A stretch of 46,831 bases of DNA from Mycobacterium sp. (GCF_025965855.1 NZ_JAOPWB010000295.1:1-46831); one strand, 5' to 3'. Shown: positions 1 to 8,660, numbered from the stretch's first letter. A program made the numbers and translations. The notes: generated from the sequence alone by a model not told the origin.

Positions 1-406
1 GGTGAGATCACCGCGGTCACCGTTCCTGAGGCCGATGTGGAGGCGGTCCGGGATCTGGTGCGGGCACGTGAGGACGCTCGCGCGGATCTGATGCGGGTTC
101 GGCACCGCCTCTGGAAGCTGCTGTTGCCCCAGGGCCGGGTGTATTCGGGTGGGCAAGCATGGAATGGCGTGCACCAGATCTGGCTTCGCCGTCAGCGATT
201 CGACAATTCCCACACCCTGGACCGACGATGCGAGCCCGCTGGGCCAAGGTCGACCCGGCACTCAAGGACTGCGGGCATGCCGGTAACCGGCGCCTGCACC
301 AGCAGTGGTGCCGATTCAACGAACGCAAAAAAATCACGTCGTGGCCAACGTCGCGGTCGCCCGTGAACTGGCCGGCTGGTGCTGGTCACTGGCCACGCTG
401 AACTAA
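1..406 (+). pseudogene. IS110/IS116-type transposase remnant (5' end outside window)
   Basis: Translation is open from base 1 and reads as the middle of an IS116/IS110/IS902-group transposase, including the run RLWKLLLPQGRVYSGGQAWN and then WLRRQRFDN. Near 207-227 it jumps to another frame that reads MRARWAKVDPALKDCGHAGN and RRLHQQWCRFNERKK, a part that in intact relatives lies more than a hundred residues further on. This indicates an internal deletion. At a run of seven A's (327-333) the frame changes again, and the normal C-terminus VANVAVARELAGWCWSLATL ends at TAA 404-406. At least one deletion and one further frame change make it non-functional. The family call rests on recognised motifs; the exact IS name is unknown. 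Confidence 0.8.
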
Positions 407-772
407 CGGGCCACCACCGAACTTGATCGCGGCCAGCCGGTCGACAGCGAGGTAGGCGAACACGATCTGCGTTACAGCTATGAGCCACAACAGGATTCCT
501 GAATACTGGTGTGACGCCCGTCCCTAGAGAGCAGCCACCGTTCGCGCCGAACCATCGTCTTGCGGTACCCAACCCGCGTATATCCCAATGTCACTCTGAA
601 CGGGTCGACAGGCTCGCTCTGCGTATATTTCCGCCTTCGTGGCTTAAGACTGTTATGCGGCCAGCCGACACTAGAGGACCGGCCGACCTGGCTTAAGAGG
701 AGCGTGGCATCGCCCTAATTGGGATATGCCGATCGACCGGTCCGTGCCACCCACGACAGGGAGACATGCTCC
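407..772. other. Non-coding gap between two IS110-type remnants
   Basis: No convincing gene is seen in these 366 bases. The stretch presumably contains the 3' end of the first element and the left end of the second. The string TGGCTTAAG occurs twice, at 640-648 and 689-697, in the same orientation. IS110 elements usually lack terminal inverted repeats, so the element ends cannot be fixed by eye. A purine-rich ribosome binding site (CAGGGAG, 757-763) lies just before the next transposase start. Confidence 0.5.
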
Positions 773-1809
773 ATGATGATCATCGGGATCGACGCGCACA
801 AGCGCAGCCACACTGCAGTCACAATCGATGGCAACGGTCGACAACAGGCAACGAAAACTGTTGGTACAACGACGCAGGATCACCTCAAGCTCTTGAAGTG
901 GGCCACCGCACTCGACGGTGAGCGGCTCTGGGCGATCGAGGACTGCCGGCATATGACTCGCAGGCTCGAGCGGGACCTGATCGCCGCCGGCGAGTCAGTT
1001 GTGCGGGTCTCGCCGAAACTGATGGCCGATGTTCGAGACTCGGCCCGCACCTACGGTAAGTCCGATCCCATCGATGCCCTCGCAGTGGCCCGAGCCGCGC
1101 TGCGGGAACCAGATCTGCCGGTGGCACGACTCGATGGAGTCGAACGCGAGCTGCGGCTACTGATCGATCATCGCGAAGATCTCGTCGCCGAGCGCACCCG
1201 GATCATCTGCAGGCTGCGCTGGCACCTCCACGAACTCGATCCAGGGTGGCTACGACCGGCCAACATCGACCGGACCAGCGCTTTCACCGCGGTCACAGCG
1301 CACTTGAACACCTGCGGCAAAGCTGGCCTGGTGCCCGGCTGGCACGACGACTGGTCGAACACCTTCAACTGTTGACCCTCGAGATTGACGAACTTACCGT
1401 CGAAATCACCGACCGTGTCAGGCTCGTCGCACCTTCGCTGCTGGCCATCGTCGGCTGCGGCCCGTTGACCGCCGCCAAGATTCTCGGAGAGACCGCCCAG
1501 GTGCATCGGTTCCGCTCCAAAGACGCCTTCGCTCGACTCAACGGCACCGCACCACTACCCGTGTGGTCATCGAACAAACAGCGACATCGCCTGTCACGCA
1601 CTGGGAATCGTCAACTCAACGCCGCCCTACACCGCATCGCGATGACCCAAGCACGCATACACCCGCCTGCCCGCGAACTGCTAGCTCGGCGGAAATCCAG
1701 CGGCGACGGCGGAATGGAAGCACTACGAGTTCTAAAACGTCGACTCTCCGATGTCATCTACCGAGCGATGCTCACCGATCAAAACCACTCAGCGCCAGCC
1801 GCTGCTTGA
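773..1809 (+). pseudogene. IS110-family transposase, frameshifted
   Basis: The N-terminal half starts at ATG 773 with MMIIGIDAHKRSHTAV and carries the DEDD nuclease signature: the first Asp in IGIDAHK, Glu in AIEDC and two Asp in KSDPIDALAVARA. The C-terminal half is in a different frame and shows the Transposase_20/IS116 domain (LLAIVGCGPLTAAKILGE, then a Ser-containing segment PVWSSNKQRHRLSRTGN). The first frame ends at a stop at 1373-1375. The switch lies at about 1310-1345 and is equivalent to loss of one base. IS110 transposases are normally one continuous protein, so this copy is probably inactive, although a sequencing error or programmed frameshift cannot be excluded. It lies next to another IS110-type remnant, suggesting a repeated insertion site. 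Confidence 0.85.
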
Positions 1810-1883
1810 CAGAGGAGCAAGAGTCTGACACCACCGTCGTTGACCAACGACCGCCGCGGCCATCGGACTGGCACCGATCAAAC

Positions 1884-1917
1884 GAAAGCCGCCCCGGCTC
1901 CCACCGGGGCGGCTTTC
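1884..1917. terminator. Strong bidirectional hairpin terminator
   Basis: A perfect 14-bp stem (1884-1897 with 1904-1917, left arm GAAAGCCGCCCCGG) encloses a 6-base loop CTCCCA. The outer part of the right arm ends in CTTTC, and the left arm supplies the equivalent on the other strand. It lies between the transposase remnant and the convergent GH5-like gene ending at 1977, so it probably terminates both. Confidence 0.8.
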
Positions 1918-1976
1918 ACCTGTCTATTGACAAACAGTGCCTACATATCAGCTGTTAGTGCAGCTCGGAGGGCGTT

Positions 1977-3248
1977 TTACGTGGGCTGGCCGCTGGCCAG
2001 GCTGCGAGCGGTTTGAAATTCGCTGTCCCGATAGGGGTGGCCATCGGGTTGCAAAAGGTCGTGAAACCACACCTTCGGCGGTGCCGCGTACGGGTGATCC
2101 CACGAGTCCCACGGGAAGTAGGTTTGGGTCTTTCCGGCGACCAGGCCCCAGTTGAAGGCACCGACGTTACGGCGCTTGGCCACGGGCAGGATTGACTCAA
2201 CGGTGCTGCCCTGCGGCCGGGCCATGTACTCCGTGCAAATGATCGGCCGCCCCAGCGGCGCAAGCTCGGTGACTCGCGACTCGAAGCCCGCGGGGTCGGC
2301 GTAGGAGTGGAAGGTGATCACGTCGGCGTTGTTCAGTTGGATGTCGGCGATGGGGCTGGCGCCCCCCTGTTCGCCCTGGTCGGCGCCGCGCCACACGCCG
2401 CTGGTCAGCGGCTGACTAGGATCGACCGAACGGGCCCAACGGAACACCTGGGGGAGCAGCTCCGCGACCCGCTCCAGCTTGTCTTTCCTCTCCACCTTTT
2501 GATACACGCGCGCGGGATTGTCGGGCTCGTTCCACAGGTCCCAACCCAAAACGCGGTTGTCACTGCGGAATTGGGTCAAAACGGCGGTGACGTAGTCGTG
2601 CAGGACCCGGGTGTAGCCGGGGTCGCCGAGGCGTTCCGCGCCGGGGCTCTGCACCCACCCCGAGTTGTGGACGCCGGGCCTGGGCGCGCGCTGCGGACCG
2701 AGTTTGGGGAACGGGTCCCAACAGGAGTCGAAGAATACGAACAGAGGCCTGATGCCGTGGCTCGCGGCGATGCTGACAAACTGCGTGAGGCGGTTGTGGA
2801 AACCGCGGGGATCCTGGGCCCAGAGCTGGTCATGCAGAAAAACCCGCACGCTGTTGAAGCCGTATGCCCTGGCCCACCCCAACTCGGTATTGATGCGCCG
2901 GGGGTCGTAGGTCGCGGGCTGAAACATCTCGAGCTGATTGATGGCGTTTGAGGGGATGTAGTTCGCGCCGACGAGCCAACCTTGCGCTTGATACCAGCGG
3001 TTGGCACGGTCGGCCGGCCACCGGGTGATCTCCCCGGAGGAACGCGGCGCAGGGTCCGCGGAGGCGCGAGGCGCGTGGGCCAAAGCCGTGCCCGCCGCCA
3101 GCAGCAAGGGAAGCTTCAGGGCCGTTCGACGGTGCACAAACTGACGATAAATTTCCCGGGGCTCTGGACCCGGTATTTGGCCAGCGCGTCGCGGCGGCTT
3201 CTCGCCGCTTCGGAGATTGTTATCTTGTTGTGACCTACCAGCATTCAC
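1977..3248 (-). CDS. Secreted GH5-like glycoside hydrolase (cellulase/xylanase family)
   Basis: The protein has 423 residues from GTG 3248. The fold is that of clan GH-A: VGANYIPSNAINQLEMF, then the catalytic acid/base segment WDLWNEPDN (Glu241) and the nucleophile segment IICTEYMARP (Glu340). The gap of about 99 residues between them is typical for GH5. An export signal lies inside the N-terminus, HRRTALKLPLLLAAGTALAH followed by a cleavage-like ASA, with twin arginines that could suit the Tat route. The true start may therefore be GTG 3137 (Val38); neither start has a clear ribosome site. The substrate cannot be told from sequence. Relatives are often labelled cellulase or 1,4-beta-xylanase. 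It is probably exported and acts on a glucan or glycan at the cell surface. Confidence 0.8.
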   Translation of the reverse strand: MNAGRSQQDNNLRSGEKPPRRAGQIPGPEPREIYRQFVHRRTALKLPLLLAAGTALAHAPRASADPAPRSSGEITRWPADRANRWYQAQGWLVGANYIPSNAINQLEMFQPATYDPRRINTELGWARAYGFNSVRVFLHDQLWAQDPRGFHNRLTQFVSIAASHGIRPLFVFFDSCWDPFPKLGPQRAPRPGVHNSGWVQSPGAERLGDPGYTRVLHDYVTAVLTQFRSDNRVLGWDLWNEPDNPARVYQKVERKDKLERVAELLPQVFRWARSVDPSQPLTSGVWRGADQGEQGGASPIADIQLNNADVITFHSYADPAGFESRVTELAPLGRPIICTEYMARPQGSTVESILPVAKRRNVGAFNWGLVAGKTQTYFPWDSWDHPYAAPPKVWFHDLLQPDGHPYRDSEFQTARSLASGQPT

Positions 3249-3365
3249 GCGTTTGGTCCGGGGTCATCCCCCGCGCGATAAGCTGGTGGTGGTCAGCCGC
3301 TGACTGCGGCGGCGCGGATCCTATTGGGGTGCAAGGCCGTTCGCGTCAGACGAAAACGAGCACGC

Positions 3366-3749
3366 TCAAATGTCAAGGGACGGCGGCGTCCAGGCATCCA
3401 CGACAAGCGGTAACGAGACCGATGAATCGCCGCAAGTGACGTCGACCGTCCAGCGGCCGTCGACGGGCAGCTGTGCGTCGATTTCGAAGAAGGCGAATCC
3501 CGGAAATTCCCCGACGGCGGCTTCCGGCGCGTCGAACCATTTGTATTGCGCCGCGTCGAGCGTCGGGGGCTTGATCTCTACGTCAACCCGCCGGTCCGAC
3601 TCCTCGCTAGCGGGCTGCGTCAGCACCACAAGGACGAACCGGGCAAACCGGTCAGGCCCGACCGAAAACTTGGAAAGCACGCCGCCTTGCACGTTAAGCT
3701 TGTTGTCGACGGTCGCGGCCGCTTCCGCCAGGAAAGCACCGGTAAGCAT
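3366..3749 (-). CDS. Small conserved hypothetical protein (DUF6941-like)
   Basis: A 127-residue protein starting MLTGAFLAEAAATVDNKLNV, with no signal peptide, membrane segment or catalytic motif. It is rich in alternating hydrophobic residues (FARFVLVVLTQP, then GRWTVDVTCG), suggesting a beta-sandwich. Its opening (a short hydrophobic strand, then a D-N segment and a Gly) and its layout resemble the unknown protein at 22195-22644. The DUF6941 assignment is from memory of that pattern and is tentative. A GTG one codon upstream (3752) is an alternative start. It lies 47 bases after the TM2 gene on the same strand, so they may be co-transcribed. Function unknown. Confidence 0.6.
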   Translation of the reverse strand: MLTGAFLAEAAATVDNKLNVQGGVLSKFSVGPDRFARFVLVVLTQPASEESDRRVDVEIKPPTLDAAQYKWFDAPEAAVGEFPGFAFFEIDAQLPVDGRWTVDVTCGDSSVSLPLVVDAWTPPSLDI

Positions 3750-3796
3750 CACACGCAGAACCTACCGCGCAACGCGGGCGAGTGGGTACCGGATGG

Positions 3797-4270
3797 CTAA
3801 CGCAGCTTGCGGCCGTAATTGTCCTTGACGCTGCCGGTGAACATCATGATCGCGTCGACGATCGCCCATGCGATGCTGCCGAGCAGAACCGGGAAGCCGA
3901 AAAGGCAGAACATGGTAAAGAAGAGCCCGAAGAGACCCACGCACAATTGCGCGATCGCGATCTGGGTCGAGTCGATGTAGAAGCGGCCGACGCCGAACAA
4001 ACCCAGGAACAGCTGCAGGAGGCCGGCCGTCGTGGCCGACTTATCCGACAGCGGTAACCCCGAGGCCGGATCCCGCCCGAATGGTGCGTGCGGATCGAGG
4101 GCGTATCCGGGATAGCCGGGATAGGACGGATAACCGGGATAGGGGGATTGCGGCGGATGACCGGGAGTGGGCGGGTATCCCGACGGCGGCAGCTGGGGAT
4201 TCGGCGGTGGTCCCTGGCCCTCGGGCTGCCAACCCCACGGTGGCTCGCCGGGCTGGTTCGGCGTCGACAT
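3797..4270 (-). CDS. TM2-domain membrane protein with Pro/Gly/Tyr-rich N-terminus
   Basis: 157 residues. The first 60 or so are low-complexity Pro-Gly-Tyr (repeated YPGYPSYPGYPGY), a common cytoplasmic extension in mycobacterial membrane proteins. The rest is a TM2 domain: a first helix with the family motif LGLFGVGRFYID, a short turn, then a hydrophobic stretch LCVGLFGLFFTMFCLFGFPV and an Asp-containing end, AWAIVDAIMMF. TM2 proteins are small two-helix membrane proteins of poorly defined role. The start ATG 4270 precedes a typical MSTPNQPG opening. It is the first gene of a possible minus-strand unit with the gene at 3366-3749. Confidence 0.85.
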   Translation of the reverse strand: MSTPNQPGEPPWGWQPEGQGPPPNPQLPPSGYPPTPGHPPQSPYPGYPSYPGYPGYALDPHAPFGRDPASGLPLSDKSATTAGLLQLFLGLFGVGRFYIDSTQIAIAQLCVGLFGLFFTMFCLFGFPVLLGSIAWAIVDAIMMFTGSVKDNYGRKLR

Positions 4271-4420
4271 TCGCTGGAGTCAACACTGCGCCGGTCAGAA
4301 CGTCCAGACTCCGATCGACGCGGCGCCTTTCGCGAGCTTGCCGCCCCCGGAAAAAATTCACCGCGGCGATGATGGCAGAGTTCCTTCAAACTTCGTGCCC
4401 GGGAGGGCGATACTAAACCA

Positions 4421-4807
4421 GTGCCTGATCGCAATGTGCTCGGCGGTCCGCTGGAACCGTGCGGCACGGACCCACTTACCGGTTACTACCGCGACGGCTG
4501 CTGCTCGACCGGCACAGAAGACCTCGGCCGGCACACGATCTGCGCGGTGATGACCGCCGAATTCCTGGAACACCAGCGTTCCATCGGCAACGACTTGCTG
4601 ACCCCGGTGCCCGAGCACCGGTTTCCCGGGCTGCTGCCCGGCGACCGCTGGTGCGTCACCGCGCTGAACTGGCTCCGGGCTCACCACGACGGGTGCGCCG
4701 CGCCCGTGGTGTTGGCGTCCACCCACGAGCGCACGCTCGAGGTGGTGCCCCTGGAGGCGCTTCAGGAACACAAGGTCGACGTACCCGACGACCTGGCTAA
4801 CCTGTAG
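4421..4807 (+). CDS. DUF2237 family protein
   Basis: 128 residues from GTG 4421, with a GGGAGGG ribosome site at 4401-4407. The sequence carries the signature of the DUF2237 family: NVLGGPLEPCGTDPLTGYYR close to the start, then DGCCSTG, HTICAVMTAEFL, GNDLLTPVPE, PGDRWCVTALNWL and ending VVPLEALQEH. Several conserved cysteines (PCGT, GCC, RWC) might bind a metal, which is inference. The length matches the family. Function is not established; it is presumably cytosolic. It lies 83 bases before the sulfotransferase gene on the same strand but probably belongs to a separate unit. Confidence 0.85.
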   Translation: MPDRNVLGGPLEPCGTDPLTGYYRDGCCSTGTEDLGRHTICAVMTAEFLEHQRSIGNDLLTPVPEHRFPGLLPGDRWCVTALNWLRAHHDGCAAPVVLASTHERTLEVVPLEALQEHKVDVPDDLANL

Positions 4808-4855
4808 AGCTCGCCGAGGCGGGTTAGCGGCCGATCCTCATCGCGTCTACCGTCT

Positions 4856-4873
4856 GTGTCACACGATCGACAC
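4856..4873. promoter_or_regulatory. Possible operator upstream of the sulfotransferase operon
   Basis: Inverted repeat GTGTC-8 bases-GACAC (4856-4860 and 4869-4873) lies 18 bases before the GTG start at 4891. The arms are only 5 bp, so this is weak evidence. It does not match the mycobacterial CRP or KstR consensus sites. Confidence 0.3.
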
Positions 4874-4890
4874 GTCGAAGAGGGGATCCG

Positions 4891-6153
4891 GTGGGTTCTG
4901 CGCTTGGCGACATCGACTTCGACGATCTGACGTCGCCCAGGCTGACCGATGTCCAGCGCCAGATTTTGGAATTCACCGAGGCCAAGCGCGTCGAATTCGA
5001 CATCGGACGGATGCTGGCCGAGGCGGTCGAGCAGGCTGGCGGAGCCGACGACCTGGACGATACGGACGGGTTCGGTGACCGGCTGACCGCCCACGTGGCC
5101 GCGATCGAAGCCGACGAGGGCCTGACCCAGCTCACCCGCTCGTTGCTGCGGCAACGCGTGGTTCGCCTGCTGCGCAACCGGCTGTCGCTGACCGAACTCA
5201 TGAAGCGGTATCCCGAAATCGGGTCGATCCCAATCGAGAAGCCCTTCATCGTCGTCGGGATGCCGCGATCCGGTACCACGCATTTGGTGAATCTCATTGC
5301 GGCCGACCCACGCCGACGCGCGCTGCCGTACTGGGAGAGCCAGGAGCCGATACCCGCGCGCGGCCAAGGCCCCGACATCTCCGGAGTCGACCCCCGCTAT
5401 GCGCGGGCCAGGTCCGAGCATGACGCGCTCATGGCCAGCGCCCCGGTGGTGGCCGCCATGCACGACCGGTTCCCCGAGGCGATCGAGGAGGAGGTCGAAC
5501 TCCTCGACCTCGACCTGGCCGCCTACATCCTGGAATGGCATGCGCGCGTGCCGGATTGGCGCGACTACTACCTGGACCTCGACCAAACCCGGCACTACCC
5601 GTACCTGAAGAAGGTGTTGCAGGCGCTGACCTTCCTGCGCGGTCCGCGGACCTGGGTGCTGAAGAGCCCGCAGCACTGCGAGCAGCTCGGCCCCCTGATG
5701 GCGACCTTCCCCGACGCGACGGTGGCCTTCACCCACCGCGATCCCGTGGCGGTGGTCCAGTCGGCGATCACGATGATGGCCTACTCCGACCGGCTGCGCC
5801 GGACCAGCATAGACCCCGGCTGGCTGCTGGACTACTGGAGCGACCGAGTGCAGCGGCTGCTCGGCGCGTGCGTGCGCGACCGCGACCTCGTTCCGGGCGA
5901 ACACAGCATCGACATCAGCTTCCACCACCTCAATGGCAACGAAATGCCGCTGCTGGAGCAGCTTTACCAGCGCGGCGGAGTCGAACTGACGCCGAAGGTG
6001 CGCGGCCGCTTCCAGAGCTACCTGGATGGCAACCCGCGCGGTAAACACGGCCGCGTCCGCTACGACCTGCAACGGCACTTCGGCATCTCAGCCGACGAAC
6101 TGCGCGGGCGGTTCGACTTCTACTTCGACCGTTTCGACGTTCGCCCCGAATGA
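4891..6153 (+). CDS. Sulfotransferase family protein
   Basis: 420 residues from GTG 4891, preceded by GAAGAGGGG. The 5'-phosphosulfate loop for PAPS is VVGMPRSGTTH (residues 121-131), and the 3'-phosphate segment is VAFTHRDPVAVVQSAI. WVLKSPQHCEQL between them is also typical of the Sulfotransfer_3 group found in mycobacteria. Proteins of this class move sulfate from PAPS to a hydroxyl of a lipid, sterol or small molecule; the acceptor here is unknown. It heads an operon in which an alkylsulfatase-like protein follows 14 bases later, so sulfation and desulfation functions sit side by side. There is no signal peptide, so it should be cytosolic or membrane associated. Confidence 0.85.
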   Translation: MGSALGDIDFDDLTSPRLTDVQRQILEFTEAKRVEFDIGRMLAEAVEQAGGADDLDDTDGFGDRLTAHVAAIEADEGLTQLTRSLLRQRVVRLLRNRLSLTELMKRYPEIGSIPIEKPFIVVGMPRSGTTHLVNLIAADPRRRALPYWESQEPIPARGQGPDISGVDPRYARARSEHDALMASAPVVAAMHDRFPEAIEEEVELLDLDLAAYILEWHARVPDWRDYYLDLDQTRHYPYLKKVLQALTFLRGPRTWVLKSPQHCEQLGPLMATFPDATVAFTHRDPVAVVQSAITMMAYSDRLRRTSIDPGWLLDYWSDRVQRLLGACVRDRDLVPGEHSIDISFHHLNGNEMPLLEQLYQRGGVELTPKVRGRFQSYLDGNPRGKHGRVRYDLQRHFGISADELRGRFDFYFDRFDVRPE

Positions 6154-6167
6154 AGGAGTCAACAGCG

Positions 6168-7406
6168 ATGTCCGAACCGGTCTATCGCAGCAGGCCGGGC
6201 GCCGACGCGATGCGTCCGGCAGCTGCCGAAAAAGCCGAACAGATCGCCCCGGGACTGTGGTGCTCGCCGGGCCTGTCAAACGCCTACCTGCTGACCACCG
6301 CCGAGGGCCGGGTCATCGTCAACACCGGCATGGGCTTCGAGGGGCCGGTGCACCGCGCCAACTTCGACGCCGTCGACCCGTCGCCGGTGCGCTACATCAT
6401 CTTCACGCAGGGCCACGTCGACCACGTCGGCGGATTGGACAGCGTGCGCGACCTCGACACAACGGTTGTCGCGCAGGCGAACTGGACCGCGTGGCGGGAC
6501 GACAACGAACGCCTCATCCCGTACCGCGCCGCCCGCAGCGCGTTCGCCTTCAAGGACACCCTCGCGGCGGGCATTCAAGCCATCCAGCGTCGTCTCGGCA
6601 CGACGCGGCTGGCCGGCCAGAGCGTCCCCGTCGTCGACCTCGACTTCGAGGACACCCTGACCCTGGAGGTCGGCGGCCGACGCATGGAATTGATCTCCGT
6701 GCCCGGCGGCGAGACCACCGACTCGCTGGTGGTGTGGCTGCCGGACGAGCGGATTTGCCTGTGCGGAAACACCTTTGGCCCAGTATTCGGTCACATTCCC
6801 AACCTCGTCACCATGCGTGGCGACCGATACCGCGACGCCCTGACCGCCATCGCATCGGTCGAGCGGGTGCGCGATCTGGGGCCCGAACTCCTGGTGACCG
6901 GTCATTTCGATCCGATCGCGGGGCAGAGGCGCATCAACGCCGAATTGACCCGCCTGCGCGACGCGATCCAGTACATTCACGACCGGACCGTCGCCGGAAT
7001 GAACGCGGGCAAGGACATTCGCACCCTGATGCGCGAGATCACCCTGCCCCCGGAATGCGAAGTGGGCCAAGGCTACGGAAAGGTCGACTGGGACGTGCGC
7101 GCCGTGTGGGAGAATTACTCGGGCTGGTTTCACCACCGTTCGACCACCGAACTCTATCCCGTCGGTTTCGACGCCGTCGCCGCCGACGTGGCGGAGCTGG
7201 CCGGCGCCGACCCGCTGGTGGACAGGGCGCGGGCGCACCTCGACGCGGGACGGCCGCTGCACGCCATCCACCTCGCCGAGCTGGCTCCCCCGGAGCATGC
7301 CGGGGCCCGCGACGTGCTGAAGCGGGCGCATGAGACGCTGCTGGCCGACAGCACCAACTTCTGGGAAAGTGCCTGGCTCAGAAACCAACTAGCGAGGAAC
7401 GCATGA
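6168..7406 (+). CDS. Alkylsulfatase-like metallo-beta-lactamase-fold protein with an altered metal motif
   Basis: 412 residues from ATG 6168, with ribosome site AAGGAG at 6153-6158; an upstream ATG at 6150 overlaps the previous stop and is less likely. The N-terminal two-thirds is an MBL fold (GLSNAYLLTTAEGRVIVNTG; IIFTQGHVDHVGG). The usual metal motif HxHxDH reads QGHVDH, so the first His is Gln. The later region LCGNTFGPVFGHIPNLVTMR and the C-terminal helical part (AHLDAGRPLHAIHLAELAPP) match the layout of SdsA1/BDS1-type alkylsulfatases, including the dimerisation domain. In those enzymes a Glu ligand usually lies near the LCGN position. The family is clear, but sulfatase activity is doubtful because of the altered ligands. 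Confidence 0.8.
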   Translation: MSEPVYRSRPGADAMRPAAAEKAEQIAPGLWCSPGLSNAYLLTTAEGRVIVNTGMGFEGPVHRANFDAVDPSPVRYIIFTQGHVDHVGGLDSVRDLDTTVVAQANWTAWRDDNERLIPYRAARSAFAFKDTLAAGIQAIQRRLGTTRLAGQSVPVVDLDFEDTLTLEVGGRRMELISVPGGETTDSLVVWLPDERICLCGNTFGPVFGHIPNLVTMRGDRYRDALTAIASVERVRDLGPELLVTGHFDPIAGQRRINAELTRLRDAIQYIHDRTVAGMNAGKDIRTLMREITLPPECEVGQGYGKVDWDVRAVWENYSGWFHHRSTTELYPVGFDAVAADVAELAGADPLVDRARAHLDAGRPLHAIHLAELAPPEHAGARDVLKRAHETLLADSTNFWESAWLRNQLARNA

Positions 7407-8152
7407 CGGCGCGAGTCAGCTTCGACTTCACCGGGACCGCGGCGCTGATCACCGGCGGCACCAGCGGGATCGGCCATGCCACCGCAACGCTGTTCCGGGA
7501 CGCCGGAGCCGAGGTCACCATCACCGGAACCAAACCCGCAGCGACGGAATACGACACCGACCTGTCCGGCATGGCCTATCACCAGTTACGCATCACCGAC
7601 CACGAATCCGTGGACGCGCTGGCGCAGACATTCACCCGCCTCGACGTCCTGGTGAACAACGCGGGCGCGAATTTCCCCGGCGGCCTCGACGAGTCGAAAC
7701 CCGACGGGTTCGACGCATCGGTCGCGCTGAATCTCACCGGTCCGTACCGCCTCACGGTCGCGCTATACCGGGCGCTGAAGTCGTCGACCGCAGCCGGAGG
7801 CGCCAGCGTTGTCAACCTGGCGTCGATGTCCGCGCTGCGCGCCGTCCCGCTAGTGCCCGGCTACGGCGCCGCCAAGGCAGGGATCGTCTGCATCACACGC
7901 AATCTCGCGGTGAAGTGGGCGCGCAAGGGAATCCGCGTGAACGCGGTGGCGCCGGGCACGATCGACACCCCGATGACCGCGCCCATGCACGGCGCGGCAG
8001 AGCTGGTCGATGCCGAGCTTGCCCACATTCCGCTGCACCGCTTCGGGTCCGTCGGGGAAATCGCGCCCACGGTGGCCTTTTTGTGCACCGAGCAGAGCAG
8101 CTACACGAGTGGCGCGCTCTTCGTCGTCGACGGCGCCTCGGACTGCGTCTGA
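7403..8152 (+). CDS. Short-chain dehydrogenase/reductase
   Basis: 249 residues. The cofactor loop is ALITGGTSGIGHA, followed by LVNNAGANFPGG, catalytic Ser in VVNLASMSALRA, and the Tyr-Lys pair in GYGAAKAGI. The C-terminus RVNAVAPGTIDTPMT and SGALFVVDGASD is normal for classical SDRs. The start overlaps the stop of the preceding gene (ATGA), which implies translational coupling. It likely oxidises or reduces a hydroxyl/keto group on the same substrate handled by its operon partners. Coenzyme preference cannot be fixed from sequence; the substrate is unknown. Confidence 0.9.
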   Translation: MTARVSFDFTGTAALITGGTSGIGHATATLFRDAGAEVTITGTKPAATEYDTDLSGMAYHQLRITDHESVDALAQTFTRLDVLVNNAGANFPGGLDESKPDGFDASVALNLTGPYRLTVALYRALKSSTAAGGASVVNLASMSALRAVPLVPGYGAAKAGIVCITRNLAVKWARKGIRVNAVAPGTIDTPMTAPMHGAAELVDAELAHIPLHRFGSVGEIAPTVAFLCTEQSSYTSGALFVVDGASDCV

Positions 8153-8170
8153 ACAGTAAGGACACCGACC

Positions 8171-8659
8171 ATGGCTTCTTTTGTTGGGGCACTGCACCCG
8201 CAGGACTACTACCACACCGGGATCATCGTGCCCGACCTCGAGGCCGCGATGGCCCGGCTGAGCGCGCTGGCCGGCTACCGGTGGATCAAACCGCTGACCT
8301 ACACCCTTCCGTTCCGCACCGCGTCCGGAACCCACGAACTCACTTCGACGTTCGTTTACTCCCTGCAGCCTCCGCACGTCGAACTGATCCAGGAGGTTCC
8401 GGGAAGTCCGTGGACGGCGGCGCCCGGCAACTCCATCCATCACCTCGGCTATTTCACCGACAGCCTGGCCGACTCCGCGCGAATGCTGGAGGAAAACGGC
8501 TTCACCTTCGAAGCCACGGCCGACGTCGCGCCACCGGGCCTGGCGCTATTCGCCTACTACATCGACGAGTTCGGCACCCGCATCGAGATCGTCGACCGCG
8601 CACTGTTTCCCGACTTTCCCGCGTTCCTGCAGTCGGCGGCCGCCCCGCTGGAGACTTGA
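8171..8659 (+). CDS. VOC (glyoxalase/bleomycin-resistance fold) protein
   Basis: 162 residues. The beginning YYHTGIIVPDLEAAMARLSA is the first beta-alpha-beta unit of the vicinal oxygen chelate fold, with a possible metal His. A second His-containing strand (NSIHHLGYFTDSLADSARML) and a final Glu-containing strand (GTRIEIVDRALFP) complete the two modules. Such proteins may be dioxygenases, isomerases, lyases or binding proteins. It sits 18 bases after an SDR and one base before the flavin monooxygenase gene, so a catabolic role is likely. The substrate is unknown. Confidence 0.85.
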   Translation: MASFVGALHPQDYYHTGIIVPDLEAAMARLSALAGYRWIKPLTYTLPFRTASGTHELTSTFVYSLQPPHVELIQEVPGSPWTAAPGNSIHHLGYFTDSLADSARMLEENGFTFEATADVAPPGLALFAYYIDEFGTRIEIVDRALFPDFPAFLQSAAAPLET

Positions 8660-8660
8660 C

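Noticed and set aside
640..697. The doubled TGGCTTAAG as a target-site duplication of the IS110 element
   Set aside because: The two copies lie on the same side of the transposase, 49 bases apart, and IS110 elements usually make no or very short duplications.
4088..4150. Tandem repeats in the TM2 gene
   Set aside because: They encode the Pro-Gly-Tyr-rich N-terminus common in these membrane proteins and are imperfect at the DNA level.
4762..6078. 438-residue minus-strand frame opposite the sulfotransferase
   Set aside because: No recognisable domain; typical antisense composition of a high-GC gene whose sense frame carries clear PAPS motifs.
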